Shown: positions 22,654 through 34,388 of the stretch, in pieces
How the letters are laid out: every line of letters starts with the position of its first letter
Numbering within the stretch: the stretch's first letter is position 1
Assembly (NCBI RefSeq): GCF_963675165.1
Contig: NC_087388.1
Span: forward strand, 1 to 64,000
Length of the DNA: 64,000 bases
Reading direction: 5' to 3'
Origin: Halichondria panicea
Lineage: Eukaryota; Porifera; Demospongiae; Suberitida; Halichondriidae
The notes under the pieces: generated by a model
What the model was told of the DNA's origin: nothing
What the model saw: only the letters and a program-made list of their open reading frames with translations
Database searches by the model: none
Program-made: the position numbers and the translations under genes

Positions 22654-23337
22654 ATGAAGCTCATCTGCTTGTTTACACTTAGTTTACTGATATTGTGTCA
22701 TGCCAAACCTTTCAAAGTGGAGTGGTCAACACTACTGAAGGCCTCGGTCAATACTAAACCACTTGATCCACCAGATATAACCAACTGCAGTAAGTCACAA
22801 ACTGCAAACACCTTACATGATATGTACGTATAACATCATGCATCACGTACTGCACTCCAGCTAAGCCAACAGATGAAGGAGAGATCAACTCTGTGACCTT
22901 CGACCCAGCTGAGCCCAAGGCAGGGGACACCGTCACCATCGAAGCCTCATTCTTTCTTAGTAAGATATTGTTTTATTAGTGGTTTAATAATTATGTTTAA
23001 TACTGTGTCCTCTCTCTCCGTGTAGAGGAAAATGTCACCAAAGGTACTATTACCGTGAGTGCTGATTTTGATGGTCAACAGCTGTACAGTGGTGACCTTA
23101 ATCTGTGCGATGTGGCTAAGGAGGTTGGTCTACCCTGTCCACTTCTGTATGGAGCGCATAATTTTAAAGTAGAACTGCCACTTCCTTCCCTCACTCCAAC
23201 AGTAAGCCCAGTCAGTAACTGTTGCTGATATAATTATAACTACTGTTGTATTGCAGGGCACCTACTCTGGTAAGGGGGTCATTACTGACCAGAACGATAA
23301 AGAGGTCGCCTGTGGAGAGGGAACGTACAAACTATAG
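22654..23337 (+). CDS. Secreted ML-domain (NPC2-like) protein 3
   Basis: Exons 22654-22789, 22861-22959, 23026-23201 and 23257-23337 give 163 residues. Signal peptide MKLICLFTLSLLILCHA, then a 20-residue spacer, then the ML domain: ITNCTKPTDEGEINSVTF, DPAEPKAGDTVTIEASF, LNLCDVAKEVGLPCPL, GTYSGKGVI and the end CGEGTYKL. It diverges more from genes 1 and 2 in the lipid-pocket strands than in the cysteine frame. It is the last of the cluster; its stop is 132 bp from the SAMHD1 stop on the other strand. Confidence 0.9.
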
Positions 23338-23469
23338 AGTGATTCCATGAACTTGGCTGTTGTTTTTATAGACTTCTTATAATGATTACGGTAGCTACAC
23401 CCATTCATGCTGAAATAATGTTAAGAATAATGTTAGACGATTTTAACATTGAAAAAACTAAGCTAATTG

Positions 23470-26400
23470 TTATTGTTTGTGAGATGCAATCTTTGAGAAT
23501 AGTTGTCTAACTGCTGACCCAGCATTAACTGGCGTTGTGTTGTCCTCTGACTTGAGTGGTGTAGTGTAGGGAGTACCATACGGTGTGAAGTCATTCTCCT
23601 CAGGAGAGCCCTGCAATACACAACTATATCAGGGGGGCATGCATAACAACAGCATGAGGGGGGCACAACAACAGCATATCAGGGGGGCATGCACAACAAC
23701 AAGGTCATGAGGGGGGCATGCACAACAAGGTCATGAGGGGGCACAACAACAGCATTAGGGAGGCATTCAGATAAAGAGAGTGCCAATCATGACCACTAAT
23801 TCCATTAGTAAGTAACCCCATAGTACTCATGCAGTGAGGTGAGGTGTTCATGGTTGGCTGCACTCTGATAGTACAGTGGTTTTCCTTACCTTTGCAGGCT
23901 ATACTGCAAGAGCACTGCAACCACAATGTAGTAAATATAGTATTTTGGTTGGCTTCTGTTATGATTGTTAGTAACAAGCCAACAAAATTACTTGCTATGG
24001 CCTGCAAAATTGTAACTGGTTTTAATTTGGCAATTTCAAAACTGCCAAATTAGTGGACCTAATTGCTGTAGTAGCCTAAGACGTCAAATTAAAAATCGCC
24101 AAATTCTAATAGCTCACTCGCCAAATAATTATAATAGCCGCTAAATGTTCCAGGTGTCTCATATTTTGTCTGACTGAAGTGATGGTAGCTCTGATGGTAG
24201 CTCAGCTAACTTGTTGCTTGGTTCATTGTGGCAAAATGATATGAGCTAAAACTTGTATGTATAGCTATAGGGAGCGGAGGGCCTGTATTTACTAGGCTCA
24301 AAATTGGATATTTCCGAAAGCAGCTTGTTGACCTCAAGCATTATATAGAAGGAGTGCTGTGAAAGTAGAGTAGTAACCCCTTGAGTTGTGTGAAAAGTCT
24401 GCAATAGCCAGTATTTTACCCATCATTGATTTTTGTGATGTGTGGGTGGACTAAAACAACACAGACAGGTAATCACTACATTGTGGTTGCAGTGCTCTTG
24501 GAGTATAGCCTGCAAAGGTATGGAAAACCACTGTATCAACCTGAAACCATAACACTTACTATCAAGGGCGTATAAGAGAAGAGGACATGCAACTCACTAT
24601 TAGTCCAACGTGCGAGCAAAAACTGCATTCGATCTATTTATAGCTATCAGCTACCTGTACTTTGCACCAAACTCCATTTAACAGAAATCTATTTTTAGAT
24701 ATTACTGTACTTTTCCAGTAACATTACTCCGCCCATTCAGTTTTTGCTCGTGGACTGTTGCATGCCCTCTTCTCTTATACGCCCTTGTTACTATGTATCA
24801 ATGATTGAGCTTCACAAAAAAAGTTATGGCCTCTCAAAGTTAGGAAATCTCTAGCCCACAGCCCTACCAAAATATGACTTACCTCGGGTGTAACACAGGA
24901 CAGCTTCCTACACCAGGCCAGGAAATACCTGTACAGTACACACACAATGAGGGTGGTGAGCACACACACACACACACACATCAGTACACACACAATGAGG
25001 GTGGTGGGCACACACACACTTCAGTACACACACACACATCAGTACACACAATAGGGGGAGGGTGGTGGGCACACACACACACATCAGTACACACAATAGG
25101 GGGAGGGTGGTGAGCACACACACACATCAGTACACACACAATGAGGGTGGTGAGCACACACACACATCAGTACACACACAATAGGGGGGAGGGTAGTGAG
25201 CACACACACACACACACATCAGTACACACAATAGGGGGAGGGTGGTGGGCACACACACACACATCAGTACACACAATAGGGGGAGGGTGGTGGGCACACA
25301 CACACACATCAGTACACGCAATAGGGGGAGGGTGGTGGGCACACACACACAATGGGGGGAGGGTGGGCACACACACACATCAGTACGCACACAATGGAGG
25401 GAGGGTGGTGGGCCTACTTACCTCTGAGCAGCCTCCAGACTGGCCTTGTCCAGTCTCTTGCAGTACACACGAACTATTTGCTCTCTGAACTTGTGAGGGA
25501 GCATCTCAGACACTTGATCCTTGCGCACCTTGATGGCATGCTCTGGCTCATGTTTGGAATAAAAACTCATATAATCAATCGGATTCTCATCTCCTTTGCC
25601 ATAATCAAAGGTCACTAGGTCCACTACAAGGTCAGCAGAGGTCAAAGGGCAAACACCCATCAGACTATCAATGATGTCTGTGGCTAGTTGACTTGAAGTA
25701 TCCTGCACACACAACACATGATCACACACAATCACACGTGGGTACATTACCTTGCTCAAGTAAACACCTGAAGGTGGAGCTGTCTGTCCCACACACTTGT
25801 ACAGTTCCCTCCGCTCTATCTTAGCAAGAATATCTCGTGACTATACAATCAAATCAACACCACTAAACACACACACGCCTACACTACACGCCCACACCAT
25901 ACACACACACGCCCACACACCTCTTGTAGTGCTGGCTCTGTGGACTCTAGGATCCTCTGTGTAACACTGTCAGTGAGACGAGTGTAGGCTACAGGATCGT
26001 GGATAGCCTCTGACATACGCACACTCCTACACACACACACAGTCTCACACAATGTGGGGGGTACACAATGTGCATGGGGGGTACTCACCCGTTGACCCCC
26101 CGCAGATATAGGTGGGGGTCAGCCTTTAAAAGTGCCTCTGTCAGCATGTATTCAATAATGTTGGAGGTCTTGTGTTGATAAGCTCTTCTGTGGAGAGAGT
26201 TGCGAGTGTGGAACATCTCGTACAAGTTGCCCACTTCCTAGGATGGTGGGGTTAAAGGTCAACAACACCATACCCAGACACAGGTTACCTTGTCTCGTGT
26301 ACAGATTTGCTTCCGATGTTTGACCTCTATGACCCTTGCAAAGGCCATGAAGCGACGGAGGTCAAAGTTTGTTGGAATGCCCAGACAATGACAATCTCGA

Positions 26401-27996
26401 GCAAAATAGTCCCATTTATCAACATCAATTCCATTCCTCTTATTGGCCACTATCTACACACACATTCAATATAACACACACACATTACACTACAATGGAC
26501 TCACCTCATACAGGAAGCTCTTCTCCTCATGTCTTCCACTATAGGGCCAGTCCTTGATTGGACTATGACCCTCTCTTGGCCCAGCTATCTGTTCTTTAAT
26601 GAACAACACATCTCTCTCTCCTAAACCATAACCCTCAAACTCAGAGTGAAGGTTATTACTGCTCAGCAAATACTCAAACATCATCACAGAGGCTTCCTCA
26701 TGCTGTGTATGCATGTATACAAGAGACACTCATATAAATACTATACACAAGATCACATATCCGGGGTGTATGTGAATGAACCTGATCTCTGTAGGAGTCC
26801 TAATTTATCATTAATTTTTTCAGCATGGACCATGGGCTATAATATAATGGACCATGGGCTATAATCCCAAATTGGCAAATATTATACTCACACATGAATT
26901 TTGATGACTTTCAGAAAATGACATTGGATCAAGTTATGGTAGCTAACCATGTTAGGGTGTTAGGTTGAATAGTCACGGTATCTATAAATCCAACGTGGTA
27001 TAATAATATATACACAGGAGTACACTTCATGCAATCTAACACACCAACCTTCCAATGGCTGCCAGGGATGGCCTGAGGGATAAAGCTGCCATCAAACATG
27101 TGTGAGAATGGACCATGACCTATAGTGCGTGTGTGTGTGGGGGGCATATGTAGGAGGGGTGTGTGTGTGGTGGGGCTCTTACCCAGGTCATGGCAAAGGC
27201 CGGCTATCTTGACACAGAGGAGATCTTGTTGAGAGATATTGAGCTCAGGTTGTTTGCTTTGTAGCATGGAGACCAACTCTCCAGCAAGGTAACCAACTCT
27301 GTGGGGGGTGACAGCATAGAAGGGGTGGGCTATGTGGGGGGCTTACCCAATAGAGTGCTCAAAGCGATTGTGCGATGCTCCTTGGAACACGTAATAGCAA
27401 CCTCCTAGTTGCTTGATATTGCGCAGACGCTGGAACTGTGGAGTGTCTATTATCTTAACCATAAGAGGATGGATTTCAATATGTCCATGGATGGGATCGT
27501 TGAACACCTACACGAGTATATATAATATAGCTATACTCAAGAAGAGGGGGGGGGCACAATGTGGGGGGCGTACCTTCTCATGACCTGACAGACTTATTCT
27601 GCTGAGAGAGTTGATGAGAGAAAGCAGCTCTTTACGCTGACCCAAAGCTCTGCAATGGATGATCCTGACACACACTACACTATACTGCAGCTAGCCTACC
27701 CAATTCCCATCTCTTGCAACTCTACTGATGTCAATCCCAGCAAGTGGCGACCACTAATAGAGTGATCTGCACACACACACTAAGTACACACATACACAGT
27801 GTCTAGTTGTACCTCTGAAGGCCTTGGCTACTGACTCATCCAAGCCTGCTCTGCTCAGATAGTGTGTGACCTCCTCCACACTCCAGGCACCAGGAGACTT
27901 CTCCTCCAGGCGACGCTTCTTTGCCTGCTGCACAGGAGAGATGAGCTCCTCTAGTGTAGGGGCCTCTACTACACCGTGCCGTCTTCTCTTGGCCAT
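23470..27996 (-). CDS. SAMHD1: SAMHD1 dNTP triphosphohydrolase
   Basis: About 14 exons. SAMHD1 cleaves dNTPs to nucleoside and triphosphate and limits retroviral replication in vertebrates. Exon 1 (27813-27996) has a basic nuclear-signal-like start, MAKRRRHG and KKRRLEE, then a SAM domain ([32 protein letters not shown]). The HD core follows: [57 protein letters not shown] and [14 protein letters not shown]. These supply the H, HD and D metal ligands. The C-terminal lobe reads [17 protein letters not shown] and [11 protein letters not shown] (24892-24941). The last exon (about 23470-23611) encodes a tail rich in TPY/TTP and ends SKIASHKQ. Its assignment rests on phase and splice sites. It is divergent from SLC52A, 133 bp away. 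Confidence 0.95.
23630..23770. repeat. Minisatellite, SAMHD1 intron
   Basis: Four or five imperfect copies of a 25-30-bp unit with GGGGGGCATGCACAACAAC and GGTCATGAG, close to the acceptor of the last SAMHD1 exon. Confidence 0.8.
23873..24534. mobile_element. Foldback element with 60-bp arms
   Basis: Bases 23873-23932 (ACAGTGGTTTTCC ... CACAATGTAGT) and 24475-24534 are reverse complements with only about two mismatches. The 540-bp interior holds further short inverted words (GGCAATTTCAAAACTGCCAAA). No coding capacity and no clear target duplication. It lies in the last SAMHD1 intron. Confidence 0.7.
24563..24787. mobile_element. MITE with 7-bp target duplication TTACTAT
   Basis: A 225-bp element with ends CAAGGGCGTATAAGAGAAGA and TCTTCTCTTATACGCCCTTG. 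The inner inverted blocks extend the arms to about 60 bp (GAGCAAAAACTG against CAGTTTTTGCTC). It is flanked on both sides by TTACTAT (24556-24562 and 24788-24794). It is 29 bp away from the foldback element above, also in the SAMHD1 intron. Confidence 0.9.
24945..25420. repeat. 45-bp minisatellite, SAMHD1 intron
   Basis: About ten units built from a CA run plus ATCAGTACACACAATAGGGG and GAGGGTGGTGGGCA, between the exons ending at about 25421 and starting at 24941. Unit length varies with the CA run. Confidence 0.9.
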
Positions 27997-28129
27997 TGCT
28001 GAAGCTTTGGACAGTAGATCAGGTTACTCTTTGTTGACACACCCCTCTACAACATGTGGTTAGGTAAAGGTCGTTATTGGTCAAGCCAAAATAGATACCA
28101 ATGTCAATGATTGAGTGTAAAGATCGCCA
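27997..28129. promoter_or_regulatory. Divergent promoter SAMHD1 / SLC52A
   Basis: A 133-bp gap between two start codons. It holds GGTAAAGGTCG (28063-28073) and GTAAAGATCGCC (28117-28128), two copies of the motif discussed in the findings. Both read as C-G-A-Y-C-T-T-T-A-C in the SAMHD1 direction. Confidence 0.6.
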
Positions 28130-30010
28130 TTGACTAACCAAGAGAGAAGAAGAACAGAGCACAAAGACGAAGGAATGGCGATTACTGGTGTGTCCTTTTC
28201 AAGGCTTTGTAGCAAGCTTCCTGGGTCACTGTTGACCTACTCCCTCTTGTGTGTGTTCGGTGTGGGCTCTTGGGTGGCTGTGAACGGATTATGGGCTGAG
28301 ATATCCATCCTCACACGCACACTGCCAGAGTGCAACTGTCTACCTGCTGTTCTGGTGGTAGTCATTCAACTGGCCAACATTGGACCTCTCCTATACACAG
28401 TCACCAATCTCTATGTGCAGAAACGAGGCTACTCTGTGTATCGATTAGAAGTGATAGTTGTGTTTGTGTTGGTGACGGTTGGCCTGCTCTCATGTGTAGC
28501 CTTGGCCGTGTTCTGGGACAGAGTAACGTTGGTAGGAGGCTCTGAACACAGCGTGAGTCTCATTGTCATATCATTGTTCCTAGCATCCGTCGATTGCACC
28601 TCTTCTGTTGTATTTCTGCCGTTCCTGAAGCACTTTCCCTCTCAGTATGTGTCAGCCCTGTACATTGGTGAGGGCCTCAGTGGAGTGTTGCCTAGTCTAA
28701 CAGCATTGTCTCAAGGATTTGCCAACAGCTCGTCTTGTAGCACAGATCCATCAGAACTTGGTCTCAACTTTAGTCCGAATGTGTTCTTTGCTTTGTTGGC
28801 TTCACTCATGTTATTGTGTGGTATAGCGTTCCTCCTGCTCAACACCTTGCCTCAAGTGAGAGCCATCATGACTGCCAACCCTTCTATCAACACATCCACG
28901 ATAATAACAGAGGAACAAGTAACACTAGTCAATACACAACTACCAAAGCGTAGAGGACTACTAATGACGTGTGTATCTGTACTACGAGCTCATGTCACGA
29001 TCTACTTCTGTCTGGGTCTTATCAACTTCCTAACGAATGGAGCACTGAGTGCCATCTCTGCCTTTGCATTATCCCCCTATGGCAATGAAGTGTATCATAC
29101 AGCTATCAACCTGGCCTTATTGGCCACCCCAATCCTGAGTGCAGTCTACCTGCTGCTACCTCACAAGTCCCCTGTGTTCACGGCTGTTCTGACTAGTCTA
29201 GCAACTCTACTGGGAGTGTACATATTGATGGCTGCTCTAATGGACCCCCCTCCATTACACAATCTCGTTGTAGGAAAGGTGCTCATTGTAAGTGCCTCTT
29301 GTAATGTGTCCCTGTACGGCCAAATTGGCAAATAATTTTATGGCAGCTGAAAGATATGGAGGGTGTAGTTGAACATCTTTCAACAGCCATAACTTCAGTA
29401 CAGTTGATCCCATGTCAAAATTTTTATCATTTTCTGAAAGCTTAGGAAAATACCTTCCAAATGATGTTATAATCCATGGTACGGTCAGATTGGCAAATAC
29501 TTTTATCTCTCAAATATGAACTTTGATGACATCATTTGAAAGGTATTTTTCTAAGCTTTCAGAAAATCAGAAAATATTTGACTTTGGATCCACAGCATTT
29601 AAGTTATGGCAGCTTGAAAGAAATTGTGTTTGAACATCTTTCAACAGCCATAACTTCAGTACCGTTGATCCAATGTTAAAATTTTTATGATTTTCTCAAA
29701 AATACTTTTCAAATGATGTGTTTTAATCCATAATTTCATTGGGACCCTAGTTTTTCGGCCTCGGACCATGGGCTATAATCCATGGTGTGTCCTAACCTTA
29801 CCCTCTGTATAGGTGTGTGTGAACGTGAGCATCTCTGGACTAGTAGCTTATGCTAAAGTTGGTGCTGTGGTGCAACTACACACAAGACAAGACAATAGGG
29901 ACGTTGCCTTATTACTAGCTGGACTTATCACTCAACTCGGTTCACTATTAGGAGCTGTGCTTTTCTTTGTGCTAGTTTATTTCACCAACATTTTCCCACC
30001 CTGTACTTAA
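28130..30010 (+). CDS. SLC52A: Riboflavin transporter, SLC52 family
   Basis: Two exons, 28130-29287 and 29813-30010, join in phase 0 to 451 residues, the usual size. SLC52 proteins carry riboflavin across the plasma membrane. Family signatures are VGSWVAVNGLWAEISIL in the first membrane segment, VVVIQLANIGPLLYT in the second, FLPFLKHFPSQYVSALYIGE and GLSGVLPSLTAL in the middle, and SAYSLL-type hydrophobic segments after a long loop; about ten to eleven membrane spans are visible. A second in-frame ATG at 28175 (MAITGVSF) may be the true start, since the preceding 15 residues are highly charged. The intron contains the foldback repeat family. Confidence 0.93.
29330..29795. repeat. Foldback repeat family, SLC52A intron
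   Basis: One full and one partial unit of the dispersed family described at 36067-37790: GTTGAACATCTTTCAACAGC, ATTTGAAAGGTATTTTTCTA, CGGCCTCGGACCATGGGCTA. It fills almost the whole intron. Confidence 0.85.
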
Positions 30011-30183
30011 TTAATTATGTATTTTTATAGCCATCACTTTATATAATTGGCGTTCCATTTTTTTTATTTTGTAACAGGAGAGCCCGGCCATAATTATTTA
30101 TGAGCTCCTGTAATAATCATTAATTATATGACATACTGTACAATATTAAATTTTTAAAACACGTCATGTACACATAGAGTAGC

Positions 30184-30911
30184 TTAACAAGAGTTAGTGT
30201 TGTTAGTTGGTTCTAGCAGTACTAGTTGTCCAATGGATTGCTGCTCTGTCAATAGCCTCTGAGCACGCACGCCCACGCACCTCAACTCATCCACCCCCTC
30301 ACTACTAGTCTCCTCCTCTGTAGGGGGGCGTGGCCTCACTGTGGGGGGTACTGGCTGCTGCCTGGGGGGCCCTGATTGCTGCCTGGGAGGTCGCCTTGTA
30401 TGACGCTGCTCCTCTGGGAGTAGGTTGAGTCCTATCAGATTCTCAATAATGGCTGCATCTTCACGAGATAGTGTTGACTCAGCAGGTTGTTCAGTGGTGG
30501 TCTCAGGTGGTGGCTCTCCTGATTCAATCTGCTCACTCTGGATGTATGTGGGCGGGCGTTCTTGTAGGGATGCTTGGAACTCGGCACTTGTGAGTGGAGT
30601 AAACTCACTGTCACTCATGTGATCAAAGTAATCCTGTGCTGTTTGTGCAGACCTCAAAGAGCGATTGTTGAATGATCGTCTAGCGCGTATCCAACATGTG
30701 ATGATGGCCACTATAGCCAGACTGCCCAGTAGGATGACAGCAGAGATGGTGTAGATGAGAGGATTAAGACCTGTACAGACGAGAAGACTAGTAACAACAC
30801 AAGATCACTAGAGTGTGTGTCACGCTCTTACCAGTGAAGCTACTGGACCCACCACTGGACCCTGTGTGCAAAATAAAACTATAGCAGTCATACATGATCT
30901 TTGTAACCAAA

Positions 30912-30967
<56 letters not shown>

Positions 30968-31623
30968 ATAGCAGTCAGACAAGTTAGTTTGATTCTACAT
31001 TTATACCATGCTCACCTCTAGTGGGGGGGATGGTGGTGGGGATGGTGGTGGTGGGGTCTGTGTAGAGATAATGATACCATACACCACACAACCACAGCAC
31101 TCACCAGCCTGGTAGGACACTGTAATGAAGGTGTAGTAGTTGTTGTCATGCGTCCTGCACTGATAACAAGCAACTCCAGTCCTGTACTCTTGAGGTACGG
31201 GGTATGTGAGGCTGAAAGCAGGGTAGTCCGTCGTAGCATTCAGAGGTGTAGACACACCATCCACCACTCTCACTAAGCTAGGGGGAGTTCTTTTGAGGAG
31301 AACGTCATATGTACACTTTATTGTGAGGAGTTGTTCTACATCAGACAAGTATTGCGTGCTTCCATTGGTCAGCGATACATCATTGACATACATGTGCCAC
31401 GTGTAACCTGTATGAGACGTATAATAGATAGTTCATAAGAGTCGACAAGCCTAACCTTGTACACTGCTACACAGAGAGACGGCCAATGCTGTGGAATAAC
31501 ATGACGTTAGACAACACTCTCAAATATATAATATTAACCACAAGAACATAATAATTAATTCACAACATTAATTAATTTAATGTGCTCACCAGCGAACAGA
31601 TATCCCGCTGCAAGGAGACCCAT
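30184..31623 (-). CDS. Single-pass Ig-like membrane protein, function unknown
   Basis: Six or so exons. The start MGLLAAGYLFAALAVSLCSS (exons at about 31590-31623 and 31457-31490) is a signal peptide. An exon at about 31105-31410 encodes one Ig-like domain: TIKCTYDVLLKRTPPSLVRV, then GVACYQCRTHDNNYY with C at the expected spacing and several N-x-S/T sites. A Pro-rich/Ser-rich stalk (GSSGGSSSF) follows, then the membrane segment PLIYTISAVILLGSLAIVAI, then a basic stop and a 165-residue cytoplasmic tail. The tail contains RPPTYIQ (a PPxY WW-domain ligand), acidic blocks and Pro/Arg repeats. I recognise no orthologue; a receptor or adhesion role is a guess. Convergent with SLC52A. Confidence 0.75.
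30914..30965. repeat. (TG)n microsatellite
   Basis: About 26 uninterrupted TG dinucleotides in an intron of the Ig-like gene, next to the stalk exon. Confidence 0.95.
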
Positions 31624-31898
31624 GCTCCTAGATCCTATGTCCTTCAAGAGATGCTTTCACTGTACAAGCTGCTCAGAGCTAGCTCGAGATAAACAGCGGA
31701 TGCGGTCAGGTAAAGGGGGGTGGGGCTACTACATTCTTCAGCGGCCTGACCTCGAGGACACCACGACATAATTACCACAACCCGCGGCTTGACCTCCACA
31801 ACTTACACAACTTTACAAAAAATTACATGTACAATAAATAACACAATAAAAATGCAGTAAGTAAATAAATAAGTCACAGGGTCCAGTCACAGGGTCCA

Positions 31899-33487
31899 CT
31901 AGTTAGATTGTGCGGCAGTGTCATGCTTAGAACAGAACTTTGCAATTCTCTTGCAAGCTTCAGAAATCTTATCATCAGGTAGTATGAGGACCACACGGAA
32001 ACAGCTCTGTGCACAGAATGCCTACACACACAAGCGATGGTTTAGACACACAACAATAGATACTGATATATTAACTACCTTTCCAGGCATGACAAAAACA
32101 CTCTCCTCAATCAGCAGAGCTTTGATAAAGTCCACATCCGATCCAAACCTAAACCTCTCCAAGTCAATGTTCACCTATAGGTACAGTATCAGTGACACAC
32201 TATGACTCACTATGACTCACCATCATGTACATGGCTCCTGCTGGCATGAATGGAGTTAAACCATCCACTTTAGACAGCTTCTCAAAACACTTTCTGGCAT
32301 TTCTTTCTAGAAATTCCAAGTTTCTTTGCTTGTAACTATCGGGAACATTGGTGAGTATGTCAGGGAGTGCAGCTTGCACTAGTGTGCATGGGCCTAGTAT
32401 CTTCCTAGAGAGTCTGCCTAGTCCGGGACGTACCTATAGCGACTGATTATATATACGGGGAGGTAGCTCGTGTTAGAGGCACCTGTTGTTGAAATGCCCC
32501 GTTCCTGTCATGAATGAGTATCCAGCCCAGTCTCCAGCCTGGGATCATGAAGATCTTGGACACTGCACCACAGGACAAGACTGGCACACTGTCCGACACT
32601 TCTGCCACACACACAAACTCATGTCCAGAGAAAGCCTGTACACGCAACACATTCACACAGGGTCAGAGGTAAATCAGTCTCACCATGCCATCGTATATCT
32701 CATCAGCAATGATGGGTAGATGGTGTCTCTGAGCCACATCCACTATTGCCTTCAAGTGTGCGCGGGAGAACACAGAGCCACAAGGATTGCTAGGGTTGAC
32801 CACCACTATAGCAGCAGTGGTAGAGTCTATAGCACCTTCCAGGGAATCAAGGTCAGCCTCCCAACCTTTGTCAGGCTGCAGGGATATAAGAGAGGTGTTG
32901 AAAAATGTAATTAGCAATAAGTGCTCAGATAGTATATAATTTCAGATAGTATGAAAACGTGAACTCACGAGTAGATTATAGTACTTGACAATGACTCCTC
33001 GTGCTTCAGCAAGGGCCTTCCAGAGACCAAAACATGGCATAGGTAGTAGAATAGATTGCCCAGGATTACACAGAACCATGGCTGTGATGTCCATGGCACC
33101 ACTGCAAGAGCTGGTCATGACTACATCCTGTAGGACACACTAGTAATGAATGTATTGTGTACTACATCCTCTTACTTGAGCTGTAAGTGGTGCCTGGGGT
33201 CTTGAGAAGTACTGGGCCACTGCTTCTCTAGTCTCAAGAATACCATTGGATGGATAGTATCCATTGTACTTGCCAGATTGTACCACCTTGAGTATAGCCT
33301 CAGTCACAGCTGGATGTACAGGCAGAGTGCCAAAGCGAGTTGGGTCTCCAGTGGAAGTGTCTATGAGCTCTACTGAGAGGTCCCTCAGCGTCAGCGCCTC
33401 TGTACAGTCATCCTCCACTACGTTACGCACAGGGTTGACGCACACTATAGACTCCACTGACCCAGGAACGCTCCAACTCTCAGCCAT
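31899..33487 (-). CDS. TAT: Tyrosine aminotransferase, copy 1
   Basis: Seven or eight exons. Transfers the amino group of tyrosine to 2-oxoglutarate using PLP, the first step of tyrosine breakdown. The start [15 protein letters not shown] leads into [14 protein letters not shown], then [35 protein letters not shown] and [11 protein letters not shown]. Next come [31 protein letters not shown] and [19 protein letters not shown]. The Lys in AVSKIF is at the Schiff-base position, where the family usually has KRW, and PGWRLGW carries the phosphate-binding Arg. The C-terminal exons end HDTAAQSN. An insert at 32180-32275 is nearly identical to the other TAT gene. Divergent from CYB5 copy 2 (213 bp). 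Confidence 0.94.
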
Positions 33488-33700
33488 TGTCTCTTTTTCA
33501 GAATCACATGCTACACACCTCCACCACGCCCCTCTTTTAGTTGCAATCAAACACACCACGCCCTCTTTTAGTTCTAATACAGCGACAAAGAACTTATAGA
33601 AATATTGAATGATTCCAAATAATGCCCACTGACTTGACAGTAGAAGAAGCAAAAGTGCTTTGCAACAGAAGGAGCTGCTGATCTAGTGATCTACTGAGGG

Positions 33701-34242
33701 ATGTCTGGAGACAGTGAAGAGAAGACCTTCTCTTGGGAAGAGGTGAATAAGCACAACAACTCAGAGTCGCTGTGGCTGGTGGTCCATGACATAGTCTATG
33801 ATGTCACAAAGTTCATGGAAGAGGTGAGCGCTCTTTGTGTTGATTGCTACCATTCATGATTCATGCAGCATCCTGGAGGGGAAGAGGTGTTACTAGAGCA
33901 AGCTGGTAAGAACACTATTCTAGGCCAGGGATAAACAATGTGTTGTATTGTGTGTGTGTGCAGGGAAGGACTCTACCGGGTCATTTGAGGATGTCGGGCA
34001 TTCACCTGACGCTCGTGAGATGGCTGAGAGCTATCGTATAGGAACAGTGAGTCAGCCAGCATCATCCAAAGTCCCGGTAAGTGAGGCTAACGCTCTAACC
34101 TGCTCTCATACTTGTGTCCACACAGACCAAGCTGACCCCAGACACACAGGGAGGAGAGGGAGGGTCGTGGTTCTGGCCTGCCTTCATTCTCATACTACTA
34201 GTAGTAGTGGCTTCCTATTTTTACAGAAACTATGTCAATTAG
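33701..34242 (+). CDS. CYB5: Cytochrome b5, tail-anchored (copy 2)
   Basis: Exons 33701-33823, 33869-33905, 33964-34076 and 34126-34242 give 129 residues. MSGDSEEKTFSWEEVNKHNN is followed by SLWLVVHDIVYDVTKFMEE, then HPGGEEVLLEQAG with the first haem His, then FEDVGHSPDAREM with the second. The last exon is WFWPAFILILLVVVASYFYR and NYVN, a tail anchor. Exons 1 and 2 match copy 1 in length and phase, so the two genes come from one duplication. This copy is closer to the classical ER form by eye. TMX-like starts 147 bp downstream on the same strand. Confidence 0.95.
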
Positions 34243-34388
34243 ATTCTTGATTAATATTTATTGTGTGATGTGATAATGATTTCCTTTTGTGGTACATGGT
34301 TGAATTTGTCTTCCTGAGCCCTGGTAAGGTGTGCATTAATTAGAATCTGTAACTAGCTAGCTGATAAGACAACTTAACTTAACTTACC

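Noticed and set aside
27996-28545. Operon-like or fused transcription unit of SAMHD1 and SLC52A
   Set aside because: The genes are on opposite strands with a 133-bp gap; a shared divergent promoter explains the arrangement.
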